Of a stretch of DNA of 64,000 nt, positions 14,960 through 25,300 are shown piece by piece. The notes beneath the pieces were generated by a model. It was not told the DNA's origin, ran no database searches, and saw nothing but the letters and a program-made list of their open reading frames with translations. This stretch comes from Lineus longissimus (Eukaryota; Nemertea; Pilidiophora; Heteronemertea; Lineidae), in assembly GCF_910592395.1 (NCBI RefSeq), contig NC_088315.1, forward strand, positions 7,630,501 to 7,694,500, in the 5' to 3' direction. How positions within the stretch are numbered: the first letter of the stretch is position 1; each line of letters opens with the position of its first letter. The position numbers and the translations under genes were made by a program.

Positions 14960-15305
14960 ATCGAATCTCTCATCACAGATTCTATGATGCCCATGTACAG
15001 ATTCCATGCGAATTCAGTCATAGATTTCTATACTGTAGGTTATATCACAGTGCGTGTAAATATTATAAATCCATGTACTGTGAAAGTACAAGTATATAAA
15101 CCACTCAAGTGACAGTCTTCAAAATACTTGAAAATAAGATTAAATTCACAGATTCTAGTGTAAATTAAAAAAAATGGCCGCCTGTCATAGATTTTTTAGC
15201 GGATTCCATTATAGAATCTATGACGGCCTGTCCATCATAGATTCGGTGATGGAATTATTCATCATAGAATCTATGATGAATCTATATAGAATCTATGATG
15301 AATCA
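14960..15305. repeat. Palindromic repeat cluster (foldback/MITE-like)
   Basis: Variants of CATAGATTCTATGAT recur in both orientations at least seven times between about 14970 and 15305. The clearest unit is a 25-nt near-perfect palindrome at 15257-15281, with 12-bp arms ATTCATCATAGA and TCTATGATGAAT around one base. No coding sequence overlaps. The pattern fits a degraded foldback element or a MITE nest. Confidence 0.6.
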
Positions 15306-15585
15306 CGCTCTCGGACTTGGGAAGAAAAACCATTGTGATAAACTGGTATGAGTATTTGGGTGCATATTTTTATTGCGGAATAGCCCATCCGGGATGCCCT
15401 TATGCCAAATTTTCCGGACTGCGGCTGAAAGTAAAACGTTATCAGCGCGCTTCAAGTGACTTTCAACAGAGTCGTCCATGCTCTATCTCTGGAAATGTGA
15501 TAACGCAGCACTGAGGGATCAAACTCTGTTGGTTTATTCTCTGATCCATGGACAACTTGTGGCCAGTTCCCACAATCTAGGCACA

Positions 15586-15664
15586 CTTACGCATGCGTAC
15601 TTCTCACAACAACCCTCCACGCACGCGTAGTGCGCACTCAAGGTACTTGACGCATGCGTAGTGT
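15586..15664. repeat. Short GCATGC palindromes
   Basis: ACGCATGCGT occurs twice, with a related ACGCACGCGT between them, inside about 80 bp. Each is a self-complementary decamer or close to it. Function unknown; it could be a remnant of a small inverted-repeat element. Confidence 0.35.
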
Positions 15665-15817
15665 TGAGCTAATCAGCCAAGCGCCTATGGTTTCCTAGGT
15701 TACGAAGTCGAGTTGCTGGGAGGAGGAAAATCTTGACCTCTCTCTGCCATGATCGTGAGAGCGGGACCACGACCCACAGTTGGTTATCAGTGATTTTGTG
15801 CGAGCTAGATAAGAGGG

Positions 15818-15823
15818 TACTAC
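15818..15823. other. Target-site duplication TACTAC, left side
   Basis: These six bases abut the Polinton terminus AGTAGTATATGGG. Polinton integrases duplicate 6 bp on insertion. The identical hexamer lies immediately outside the right Polinton end at 55476-55481, 35 kb away, whereas the second left end at 36424 is preceded by CACCCA. Confidence 0.65.
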
Positions 15824-16166
15824 AGTAGTATATGGGCTACTTGGGGAAAATTATGAACTTTTGACCTAGTGACCTACTGACCTACTGACCTACTTTGTGT
15901 ATGAGAAGTTTGAAAGTTGACCTGACCTAGTGACCTAGTTTGGATATGGTGTAAAATCTCCAGAGTGGGTCATGGCCTAGTAACCTACTTTGGATATAGT
16001 GAAATATCCAAAGTGGGTTATGACCATGGCCCATATTGGAGTAACGTTAAAATATCCAAAATAGGGTATGTAGAGGTCATGGTCACATCATCAAAGTAGA
16101 GTTTGAAGATCAGTGTTGCAACTAGTTCAATCGTTCACAATTCTTCCCCAAGTAGCCCATGCTACT
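15824..16166. repeat. Polinton terminal repeat with internal foldback (first copy)
   Basis: The segment starts AGTAGTATATGGGCTACTTG. It ends with an inverted, slightly diverged copy of that terminus (TTCCCCAAGTAGCCCATGCT). Between them lie tandem 8-mers of the form TGACCTAS. It is the same sequence as 36424-36766. Confidence 0.8.
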
Positions 16167-16267
16167 GTTTTTTATTTTTTGTTAAAGCATTGTACATGAT
16201 ATAAAATAATAAAAATGGCATTAGTAAAAACAAATAACCATAGCACAGCATGCATATTTTAAACATA

Positions 16268-16453
16268 TTATACAAACCAAAAAGAGGAAAAGTATATTCC
16301 AACTTGCTTCTCTTTTCCTATCATGCACAAAAGTGATATTAATAATATTCCGATACTAGTCAATATATGATCAAGAGCTAAATAGTCTTCCAAATGCATT
16401 GTGTAGGCATTGTCCACAGGTAAATATTTACATGATAGTCTAAGTAATCCCAT
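16268..16453 (-). CDS. Possible small membrane protein, 61 aa (Polinton, copy 1)
   Basis: ATG-initiated ORF, same reading in the second copy at 36868-37053. It contains a hydrophobic stretch (residues about 29-43, TSIGILLISLLCMIG) followed by a basic patch and an aromatic C-terminus. It lies between the terminal repeat and the PC4-like gene. No family recognised. It may be chance: both copies are so similar that conservation adds little. Confidence 0.25.
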   Translation of the reverse strand: MGLLRLSCKYLPVDNAYTMHLEDYLALDHILTSIGILLISLLCMIGKEKQVGIYFSSFWFV

Positions 16454-16562
16454 GCAAGTCTGTATGAAGTGCTAACAAATTTCACTCTGCAATCCTTTAT
16501 GTTGAAAAAACAGTACTGTACACCTTTTTGAATGTTTCATACGCACATATCCATATATAGTC

Positions 16563-17708
16563 TTACTGAATGTGGTCCGTTTTAAATCCTCCCGATGCAA
16601 CAATGGCATTCTCTTTGTCTTCTTCTCCTTCCTCCTCCTCCTCATCAGCAACAATACCATCATCGTCATCGTCAGCCTTTTCAATCGACTTAATTTCAGC
16701 GATAAGTTCATCAGTCCAATCGTTAAAAGCTCTATTCAACAGATATCTTGGCGTGCGGTTTATTTCAATGCCCAACCCCAGTGCGGTTTCTGCCAGGCGA
16801 AGGGTGAAATAAAGAATACTGGTGCTCTTTTTCAGGTTGTCTAGATGATTCCTTCGAATCTGTTTCTGACATTCAGCAAAGTCTTCCTGCATGCAGCAAA
16901 CATGATCTGTTTGACTAGGCCAATCATTCAGGCATCCATCACACTCAAGATCCACGAAACCTTGACCGATCTTTGAAAGGTACAGCCCTAGTACCTGAAT
17001 AGTGAGTCGACCGAGTGGAGTTATTTTCAATGAATCCTCACATGTGTGTTCTTTAAACTTGCTCGACATTTCCCTCCATTGAGGGACGCTCAGGAACACA
17101 CCACATTTAGTCGGCCTGAAAAGAGTTGCTTGCGATTTTTCGGAATCTTTCTCAGGATCGTTGTCATTGCTGATGAAAAAACGGCGAATGTCAACATTCA
17201 TTTTATTGTTAAAGAACCTCGTTTGAACAAATATGTGGTCCTCCAGAGTCCAACGTTCCTCATGACTTTCGACGATCCTTTTATCGATGGTATCCACGAG
17301 ATTCTTCAGATTCAGGAAACCCGTTTTACTGAGACGGATCCATTTTGTACCATAGGAGAATGTAACACCTCTTTCATCGGATCGGATCCGCAATTCAGTC
17401 TCTTGTTCTACACGACTCGAGCATTGTGGCAGCATTTCTTTTTCCCTCTCATTGAACGGAGTACGCGCTGCAGCTTTCCTTGCCTTCTTTGGTGCACTAG
17501 GAGCGTTTGAGAGATCGAGGACTGTAGACCGTACCCCTCTTCGCCTGGTTACTTTCGGAGTTTCCATGATTGTTTCATTCTTCGCAGGTGACTTGGTCTG
17601 GGTGGACGTTACTTTATCCATTTCAGCGTTGTTTTTGTGGTTTTTGTTGGTAGTTTGGTTCTCCATTCTCTTGCACTTGCAGGTTTTGAAGTGAATGTGA
17701 GCACTCAT
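16563..17708 (-). CDS. PC4-like DNA-binding protein, 381 aa (copy 1)
   Basis: Near-identical to the copy at 37163-38308, described in full there. Two nucleotide differences fall in the gene: 17217 is synonymous, and 16628 changes residue 361 (Gly here, Arg in copy 2) in the acidic tail. The reading frame is intact. Confidence 0.75.
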   Translation of the reverse strand: MSAHIHFKTCKCKRMENQTTNKNHKNNAEMDKVTSTQTKSPAKNETIMETPKVTRRRGVRSTVLDLSNAPSAPKKARKAAARTPFNEREKEMLPQCSSRVEQETELRIRSDERGVTFSYGTKWIRLSKTGFLNLKNLVDTIDKRIVESHEERWTLEDHIFVQTRFFNNKMNVDIRRFFISNDNDPEKDSEKSQATLFRPTKCGVFLSVPQWREMSSKFKEHTCEDSLKITPLGRLTIQVLGLYLSKIGQGFVDLECDGCLNDWPSQTDHVCCMQEDFAECQKQIRRNHLDNLKKSTSILYFTLRLAETALGLGIEINRTPRYLLNRAFNDWTDELIAEIKSIEKADDDDDGIVADEEEEEGEEDKENAIVASGGFKTDHIQ

Positions 17709-17858
17709 GGCGTTTTGTCCTTATATATTGCACGTGACTGATGAAAGAGTGATTGTGATTGGTCGACGTCATTCGGGTAACGAATTGTGATTGGTTGCTG
17801 TTAATGAGGTCAGTAGAACAAAGATTGACCTCATTCATATAAGTCCTTGACCTTGAAA

Positions 17859-18278
17859 CTATTTCACACTAGTTGCAATCGATAACTGATTCCTAAGTTC
17901 TGAGGAGATTTTATGATCAGGGTTTTGTCCTTGTTGACATGTCCTGTAATACGAATCATAATATTCAGCAATTCCACCTTGTCCTTCTACAAAACTTAGA
18001 AGCAATGTTATGGCTTCTGCCGATAAATGAAGAATCCTCCAAACTTCAGGTGGTATGTTTATCTTTTTTTCACCATCATCGATCTGAATCCTTATTTGCT
18101 CCTTTTCCTTCCAAATTGCGAGGATGATCTTCGGTGTTAAGTACAAAACCATACTTGCGGACTTCTGTTTAGACCTGGCCTCAGCTTTCTGTTTCTTTTT
18201 CCCATCATTATGTTGTTCTTCCTCCATCATCACTTCAACTGAGCGTTTATCGTTCCAAGTTAACTGAGCTTGTGCCAT
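17859..18278 (-). CDS. Polinton accessory protein, 139 aa (copy 1)
   Basis: No difference seen from the copy at 38459-38878. Lysine-rich N-terminus, then a segment resembling the C-terminal half of a PC4-like fold (residues about 53-92). See the second copy for reasoning. Confidence 0.6.
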   Translation of the reverse strand: MAQAQLTWNDKRSVEVMMEEEQHNDGKKKQKAEARSKQKSASMVLYLTPKIILAIWKEKEQIRIQIDDGEKKINIPPEVWRILHLSAEAITLLLSFVEGQGGIAEYYDSYYRTCQQGQNPDHKISSELRNQLSIATSVK

Positions 18279-18373
18279 GACCTAGTGCCTAATATCCAAC
18301 TATCAACAGACATATTCATTTTATATAATTTTCATAAGCATTTCTTTGCTTTGATTGGTTGTTGATAACAGAA

Positions 18374-18826
18374 TTATGCAAATGTTCTCTTTAGAAACCT
18401 TACAACATTTTTATCATTAATTTCAAGATCATTTCGAAATCCGGATAAGATGTTCTTTAGAGAGTAACCTAGTGATTTTTTCACCAAGAAGTACAGACAG
18501 TATTGACCGCAAAGCAATGAGAAAGGATATTGTAAAACTTTGCTGGAGTATGTCCACCAGGAAGTATTTCTCTTTAAAAATTTAACGATGAGTTTACTTC
18601 TTGGCGGTAAACCATACGAATCAAAGAATGTTGCCTTGCACTTACCATCGAACCATATAGCTAACCAGTGTTCACCTTCTTTTCTCATTGGATGTGTATT
18701 AATTATGTATGCTGAAGGATAACTATCAGCAAATGTAGGTATCTGATCTAGGGCATACACACCTTTGAAATATTTTCGCAATTTCGGGTGTAATTTTGCT
18801 ACTTTAATCAAATCTAAAGTATTCAT
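18374..18826 (-). CDS. Adenain-like cysteine protease, 150 aa (copy 1)
   Basis: Same protein as 38974-39426 apart from Ala instead of Val at residue 33 and Asn instead of Lys at residue 140. Neither is a catalytic residue: His53, Asp69, Gln99 and Cys106 are all present. It overlaps the end of the capsid gene by 4 bp, as in the second copy. Confidence 0.88.
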   Translation of the reverse strand: MNTLDLIKVAKLHPKLRKYFKGVYALDQIPTFADSYPSAYIINTHPMRKEGEHWLAIWFDGKCKATFFDSYGLPPRSKLIVKFLKRNTSWWTYSSKVLQYPFSLLCGQYCLYFLVKKSLGYSLKNILSGFRNDLEINDKNVVRFLKRTFA

Positions 18827-20130
18827 TGGAAATCCTTGATGATATTTCTTGCACGATCAATTTCTATTACGTTATCGAATTCGGCATAGACATAAACGGA
18901 TGTAGTTTCTGTCAAAGCCTCCTCAAATTTCAGATCTAGTCGAAGGTTTCCCTCTTTTACTAGATGAACATGATCACCATCCTCTTTATCTGGTGACAAG
19001 TCAAAAACCCAAAGACTGTACCCTTTTCTGAAACTTTCTCTTGTAATATCGTTGCCAATATCGTCGTGAACCTTTCCAGTATCTGTAAACAATGTCATGT
19101 ATGATCTGATGTATCTATTATTTGTTCCAAAAGATGGTGTCAATGGTTGTGCAGGATATGTGCGACTATTTGCTTCAACGCTTATGAAATTAAGATTATT
19201 GTGTTTAAGATTGAATGGATTTTTATTCTTTGCACCCACCAATGCAGCATTATCTGTCATGAAAACAATTACTCGCCTTGGTACTTGACCTAAATATACG
19301 TTATCTCGAGTCACAGTTTGCGTGCCCGCATTAACTGAGAATGTTTTCACCTCAACTCTTCTAATGGGGTACTTAGCATTACTGGTATTAAGAGCTTTTG
19401 CATGGGCGGTTAATACAGCAGGGTTAGGCTTGACTTGTTGAACAAGAAGAACAGCTTTCTTTATTTTTGTCACTTCAGTGCCTACATCAGACATGAGGTT
19501 GAAATTATTCTTTGTACGATTCAATCTTAATTTCAAATCTACACCATTCAGCAAGTAACGACTCTGATGACATAAATCAAGGTGTAACCTTCCAAACATG
19601 TCTAACTGTCTGCTTTTCGCTATAAATTTTGCTCTTGTTTTGAAACCGCCATTAGTGTCTGCTCCGGCTGGGTCGTTTTTCTCAAATTTGCCAGGGTCAT
19701 CGGCAAACCAAAGTGCCGATTGTAGCTGACTCCTCTTTGCCTCTAGACCGTACGATAATAAGGTTTCTATGTAGGCTCTGTATGGGTAAGTGTTGTTAGA
19801 GGACGTGACTAATTGACCATTTAATGACAGGTCAATCTGACTAAATAAGGAATGAAAAAAATAGTTGACTGGTCCAACCTTTTCATTTTCATCCAAGTTA
19901 GTGCCATCGCTTTTGGTGACTTTCACCTCCAGATAAAGGTACGTTTTAGCCAAATCGATGTACTCATCACCACGATTAGAGATGAAAAATTCTATTGGCG
20001 TATCATCATCTAATGACCCCAAAGGTAGATATTCAACATGCTGCGCTTTTTCAATGCTAGTCAGCGTTGGTGGGAGGGAAAATAGTTCCAGTTCGGATTT
20101 TGTGCACTCACAGGATCCAACACTGATCAT
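18823..20130 (-). CDS. Polinton major capsid protein, 435 aa (copy 1)
   Basis: Protein identical to the copy at 39423-40730. The ATG at 20130 is chosen because the upstream extension to 20148 would need a TTG start. Family and motif reasoning are given for the second copy. Confidence 0.85.
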   Translation of the reverse strand: MISVGSCECTKSELELFSLPPTLTSIEKAQHVEYLPLGSLDDDTPIEFFISNRGDEYIDLAKTYLYLEVKVTKSDGTNLDENEKVGPVNYFFHSLFSQIDLSLNGQLVTSSNNTYPYRAYIETLLSYGLEAKRSQLQSALWFADDPGKFEKNDPAGADTNGGFKTRAKFIAKSRQLDMFGRLHLDLCHQSRYLLNGVDLKLRLNRTKNNFNLMSDVGTEVTKIKKAVLLVQQVKPNPAVLTAHAKALNTSNAKYPIRRVEVKTFSVNAGTQTVTRDNVYLGQVPRRVIVFMTDNAALVGAKNKNPFNLKHNNLNFISVEANSRTYPAQPLTPSFGTNNRYIRSYMTLFTDTGKVHDDIGNDITRESFRKGYSLWVFDLSPDKEDGDHVHLVKEGNLRLDLKFEEALTETTSVYVYAEFDNVIEIDRARNIIKDFQ

Positions 20131-20140
20131 TTTGACAGTC

Positions 20141-20385
20141 TTATTCAAATATGTCTGCCGACGATTTTGTTGATCTTCTCCGTCGCTTCGCCTGTCTCAG
20201 ACTGGATGCAGAAGTCTTTGCTTTCCTCTTTTTATTAGAAGCCTTTGTATTACCCTGAGACATTTCCTGAACCGAGGAAAGTACATTTCGACCTATATTC
20301 TTCCCAGCTTCAATTGCTCTCTGTTTTGCAGCCTGTTTTAGGTTTCGACCCTTTAGCAGATCTCCGGCAAACTGTGCACCTGACT
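20141..20385 (-). pseudogene. Basic virion-type protein, 3' part only (cut by gap)
   Basis: This is the C-terminal 81 codons (with stop) of the gene that is complete at 40741-41181; the 5' part falls in the assembly gap. The visible part holds the Lys/Arg-rich tail. The truncation is an assembly effect, not evidence of decay. Confidence 0.8.
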
Positions 20386-20885
20386 NNNNNNNNNNNNNNN
20401 NNNNNNNNNNNNNNNNNNNNNNNNNNNNNNNNNNNNNNNNNNNNNNNNNNNNNNNNNNNNNNNNNNNNNNNNNNNNNNNNNNNNNNNNNNNNNNNNNNNN
20501 NNNNNNNNNNNNNNNNNNNNNNNNNNNNNNNNNNNNNNNNNNNNNNNNNNNNNNNNNNNNNNNNNNNNNNNNNNNNNNNNNNNNNNNNNNNNNNNNNNNN
20601 NNNNNNNNNNNNNNNNNNNNNNNNNNNNNNNNNNNNNNNNNNNNNNNNNNNNNNNNNNNNNNNNNNNNNNNNNNNNNNNNNNNNNNNNNNNNNNNNNNNN
20701 NNNNNNNNNNNNNNNNNNNNNNNNNNNNNNNNNNNNNNNNNNNNNNNNNNNNNNNNNNNNNNNNNNNNNNNNNNNNNNNNNNNNNNNNNNNNNNNNNNNN
20801 NNNNNNNNNNNNNNNNNNNNNNNNNNNNNNNNNNNNNNNNNNNNNNNNNNNNNNNNNNNNNNNNNNNNNNNNNNNNNNNNNNNNN
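20386..20885. other. Assembly gap, 500 N
   Basis: Exactly 500 Ns. A round number of this kind usually marks a scaffold join of unknown size. The left contig stops inside repetitive Polinton sequence and the right contig starts in unrelated sequence, so the join should not be taken as proof of adjacency. Confidence 0.98.
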
Positions 20886-21027
20886 CAAGATTTTTAGGAA
20901 ATACGCCTCGTTAGATCAGATACGAACTGTAAGAAGATCTGTTTTCCAATTCGATCGAGTGCTGCATTCTGCGGCCAAAACATTAAACTATAAGATTCCA
21001 CAGTTTGTGGAGGAAAACTTTAAATGA
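20886..21027 (+). pseudogene. Tail of unidentified ORF at contig edge
   Basis: Forty-six open codons run from the gap to a TGA at 21025-21027. They end with FVEENFK and are rich in Arg/Lys. The tail stops 11 bp before the terminal inverted repeat of the 14-kb element, so that element may have inserted just downstream of a gene. No domain recognised; it may be a chance ORF. Confidence 0.3.
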
Positions 21028-21038
21028 GGCGCTCACGT

Positions 21039-21245
21039 ATACTCTCTTAAAACAAACGAGTGAATTTCTCACTCTTTCAAAAGAGCTAATAGCTTTTCGC
21101 TCGAAAAGAGTGAAATTTATCTGATTATTCTAGGCCCTCGCTCTTTGGGTGACCAATCCACTCTTTCAAAAGAGCGGAGAATAAGAGCGGGGGACAACGA
21201 GCGGATTTTCGCGCGTCAGTCGGCAAACGAGCGAAAAAATGGCGC
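21039..21245. repeat. Left terminal and subterminal repeats of the 14-kb element
   Basis: The 27-bp terminal repeat is followed by about eight copies of AGAGCG/GAGCGA or the complementary CGCTCT/CTCTTT, for example ACTCTTTCAAAAGAGC at about 21072 and 21160. Several are short palindromes. The same words fill the opposite end at 34640-35046. Confidence 0.8.
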
Positions 21246-21878
21246 GCATTTCAAAAATCCCGTAAACAAATTGACATGAAAGAGCGAACTGAACCCATGA
21301 CATTCGCCATCACTGAAGCGGCCACTGTCACCGATCGGGCCAAATTTCTACCGGTTTCGATTTTTAAAGGATTTATAAAGGGTAAATACTGAATTATTAT
21401 CCACATATTATCAATGTAGAACAAAGTTAGCTGCAAAACTCATCTTAATTTGGATTTCATGTACAGTTTTGGACCCGATTTCTGTGGCGGGCTCAGAAGA
21501 TTTCAGACGACAGCCATCGGCTGTACATCTTACACGTAGGCCATGTAGGCCTAAAACAGCCATTCCCCTGGGCATTTCCATGTCCTCTTCTAATTTTTAA
21601 TAAGAACCAACTATGGCTTTGCATAATCCAGCCGCCGTCGTCTGCTAGGCCCTCATCATGGTGCACTGATGGCCCTCGCGGCAGGGCGTAATGATTGAGG
21701 AGTAGGGCAGCCGCAGGCTACAATGTACATTACACTGTGCTCCTGGCTTCTTACCAATTTTTTTCATAAAAGAGTCCTTTATTCATTTGCTGAAGGGATA
21801 TAACACTTATTTTACTGCAATAGGCAATAAAAACTGGTGTCAAGAGTTATAATGGTCGCAAAACTGACGTAAGCGTAG

Positions 21879-21962
21879 GTCGGGGAAGTAGCTCAATCAG
21901 GAGTACCGTGGGTATCTGAACTATGGGTCGAGACGGAGTGGGTTCGATCCTCGGCAGAGGCG
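21879..21962 (+). repeat. tRNA-like segment (pol III box A/B), SINE-like
   Basis: TAGCTCAATCAGG resembles a pol III box A, and GGTTCGATCC at 21941-21950 is a good box B, about 52 bp apart. The acceptor and T stems pair poorly in my reading, so this is more likely a tRNA-derived SINE head or tRNA pseudogene than a working tRNA gene. tRNAscan-SE would settle it. Confidence 0.4.
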
Positions 21963-22377
21963 GATCCATATTTTTCAAATCTTTCATTTTCTATTAATGT
22001 TATTAGGGATTTTTTTTAGGGAAAAAGGGGAAATTAAGGAAAAATGTTTTTACTTTTTGATTCCAAAATGGTTTTTAATTTTGCAGTCTGTAAATAAATA
22101 AGTATAAAAAAGTAATGCCTTTTTTCTTGTCCATCCAAGGGGAAAGTACAGACCTTTTTGTACATAGACATTAGGTTTTAAATAGGGAAGTATTTCTATT
22201 TATAATACTTCCATACATCACTGTCATCGCAGACGCCAGATTCACAAGCATGCAAAGTCAATACATGTACTTAGTATTCATTATCTTAGGGCGAGGCCCC
22301 GTCCAAGATGGTCTTACGACATTAACATTCTCTGCAGCTGTACCAACTTGCATTTTCAGACTCTGAAGGCCATTGAA

Positions 22378-25300
22378 ATGGAAGAACTCTCTGCAGTTTT
22401 AGAGAAGGAGGGATTTGGTCAAGAGTTGGTGGATACACTGAGAGGTATACATTTGCCCTTTGTTTGTCTATATTGGTAATTGCCATTACAAATCTTCACT
22501 TTACAAAAAGTCCCAACATGCCATTTTGCAAAACTGCACTTTGCGTCACATCCTACTTCAATCAACTCTAAACGTACAGGTTTTCTACTAGTATGCGAAT
22601 TTATATCAATAATTGGTACGTATTTTCTAGAAGTGGGCTCCTGCTTTTTTGAACACAATACACAGAGTACTAGTAAGTATCTTATATCGATAGTAATTAT
22701 TTTACCAATACAGGATAAATTTGCCAGCGTATACTGAATGACACAGGGTGATACGGTGCCACAATTTATTTTTTGCTCCACCCGGGCGCGATACCGGGGA
22801 ACGATATCAGGGAAGGATACTGGCCGGCATTTCCCTGCACGTGCGGGGTAGGATACAGCTTTTAACTGTTGGAATGACGTCACTCTCTGGCGTCCCGCCG
22901 GCTTGTGACGTCGCTGACATGCATCGTGAGCAATGCAACCTGGGACATGTTTCGTCGATCAAAAGCAAAGAAAATTTTTTTTTAAATCGGTGAAGAGGAA
23001 CAATTTTGTCTTCATCCTTCGTGTAGGGTACGAATACATATTTTTTCTCGCCAAGCCTCGGGGAGGATACAGACTCTCGGGGAAGAATACAGGGAAGGAT
23101 ACAGAAAAACCTATGTAATAACCCATAAGTATACTCTTTCCTGACTACTGACCAAAACACACTACTAGTATGTATATTTGCTAAATTATTTATTTACTAA
23201 CCAATACACTACATGCAGCGGGTGTCAAAAAAACCCAACAATAATAGTTTACTTGATGTGTCTGACTCTGACTGTTGTATCAGGCGACTGATTTGAATCT
23301 GATGCAATTAACACCGATTTACATTGGCCAGTTGCCTCGCTGAGGTCTTCCGACTTCCTGAAGGCAACGCAATGTATATTTGGTAAATTGTAATTTATTC
23401 ACTCAACAGTATGATGCTAGTTGCAGACCAACAAAAAACAGCAATAAAATAGTATACTTTGACATGTCTGAAAGTTATATTTGTATAGTGATTTGAATCT
23501 GATGCAATTCACACAGATTTACATTGGCCAGTTGCCTCGCTGAGGTCTTATGACTTCCTGAAGGCAACACAATATACATTTGGTAAATTGTAATTCATTC
23601 ACTCAACAGTACCAACAAAAAACATCAACTAAATAATCTACTTTGAAGGGTCTGACTTTTACAGTAGACTGATTTGAATCTGATGCAATTTACACAGATT
23701 TACATTGGCCAGTTGCCTCGCTGAGGTCTTCTGACTTCCTGAAGGCAACACAATATACATTTGGTAAATTGTAATTCATTCACTCAACAGTACCAACAAA
23801 AAACAGCAACTAAATAATCTACTTTGAAGGGTCTGACTTTTACAGTAGACTGATTTGAATCTGATGCAATTTACACAGATTTACATTGGCCAGTTGCCTC
23901 GCTGAGGTCTTCTGACTTCCTGAAGGCAACGCAATGTATATTTGGTAAATTATTATTTATTCACTCAACAGTATGATGCTAGTTGCAGACCAACAAAAAA
24001 CAGCAATAAAATAGTATTCTTTGACACGTCTGAAAGTTATATCAGTAGACTGATTTGAATATGATGCAATTTACACAGATTTTCAAAAGTTTATCAAAAA
24101 CATGTCACTTATAAGCGAGATAAAATACCTTGAACAAAGACAACAATAACTTAATACCGGAATGACGACTATGATAACAATCACACATCTAGCTATCTAG
24201 GACAGTAAGTTGAACAGAGTGTTTTGATTTTGAAACTTAAAATCGAAACGCTTCATCAATGCAACATGCTTTCTTTCCTGATTGGACTGTCACATGGTTT
24301 CCACCCTCTTCAAGTTTCTTTTCTTCCTGGGGGTCTATCCAAAGGTCTGGTTGGAAGTATAATCTGAAAAGAAATAAGCTAGTTTATTGAAAGTGTCAGA
24401 ATGATAGGAAAAAGTCATATCATCATATTATTATTACAGAAAAAGACCCAGACGCAATCATGTTAGGAATAGATGAAGCAAAAAGAAAGCGCAAGGCTGC
24501 CATGAATAAACGACATAGGGCAAATAAACGAAAACGGAGTGATTGTGACATTAACAAATTAACAGTTCATGCACATGACTTAGAAACAAGAGTTAAAGAA
24601 GGAGAGAAACGCTATCAGGCATGTTGTGAACTTCTCCGTAAAGAAAGGGCAAAGGCATTGTCAAACAGTCACTTTAAAAAAATTACAAGTACAAAAACTA
24701 TCCAGGCCATTCATGATGGAAGGAATGGGCGGCAGCATGCAGAAAGCCGCAAACATGCTGTCAATGCAGTACTACAAAAACTAAACAAAAAGCCGATAGA
24801 ATTTAGTAGCACAATGGTTGCCGTTGACCAGAAACCCAAATGGTCAGGAGCATATGGTCAAGTGTTTGTTGGACATGCACATATCCTGAATGGCATAAAC
24901 GTTGCTGTTAAGAAGGCACTTGTTGGAACTCTCGAGTTAGAAACTAGGGTGTTGCTCCACCTACAAGGTGGCCACCCTGGGATACCATATTTGTTCGGCA
25001 GTATAGATATCAAAACAACAATCATGGAACTAGTAGCGCCTCACGACTGCACGGTTTCAGATTATGCCAAAACAGATGAATTCTCTACAGTACAGTGGCT
25101 AAGTATTATTTACCAAGTGACATGTGCGATACAATATATACATGGGAAGGGTATCCTACATAATGACATTCACGGCAGGAACATTGTGATTCACAAACTT
25201 AAGCTTTCACCCAAACTGATTGACTTTGGGAGTGCAACATTAACCATGTGTCCTAGAAAATACTACCTAAATAGTGATGAAAGAAAAATATACAGCGCAC

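Larger units (their letters stand above)
15824..20385 (-). mobile_element. Polinton/Maverick, left part, truncated by gap
   Basis: This segment begins with the same terminal sequence as the complete element at 36424 and stays collinear with it at a constant offset of 20600 bp, with no indels seen. I found five substitutions: 16628, 17217, 17774, 18407 and 18729. It carries the PC4-like gene, a 139-aa gene, the protease, the major capsid gene and the 3' part of the basic protein gene, then runs into 500 Ns. It is either a second insertion or, more likely, part of the same element as the right end at 55475, misplaced in assembly. Confidence 0.92.

Noticed and set aside
17046-17510. 154-codon ORF antisense to the PC4-like gene (and its twin at 37646-38110)
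   Set aside because: Shadow frame of a better supported gene; appears in both copies only because they are near-identical.
21879-21962. Functional tRNA gene
   Set aside because: Box A and B are present but stems do not pair well and no clear acceptor stem is found; kept only as tRNA-like.
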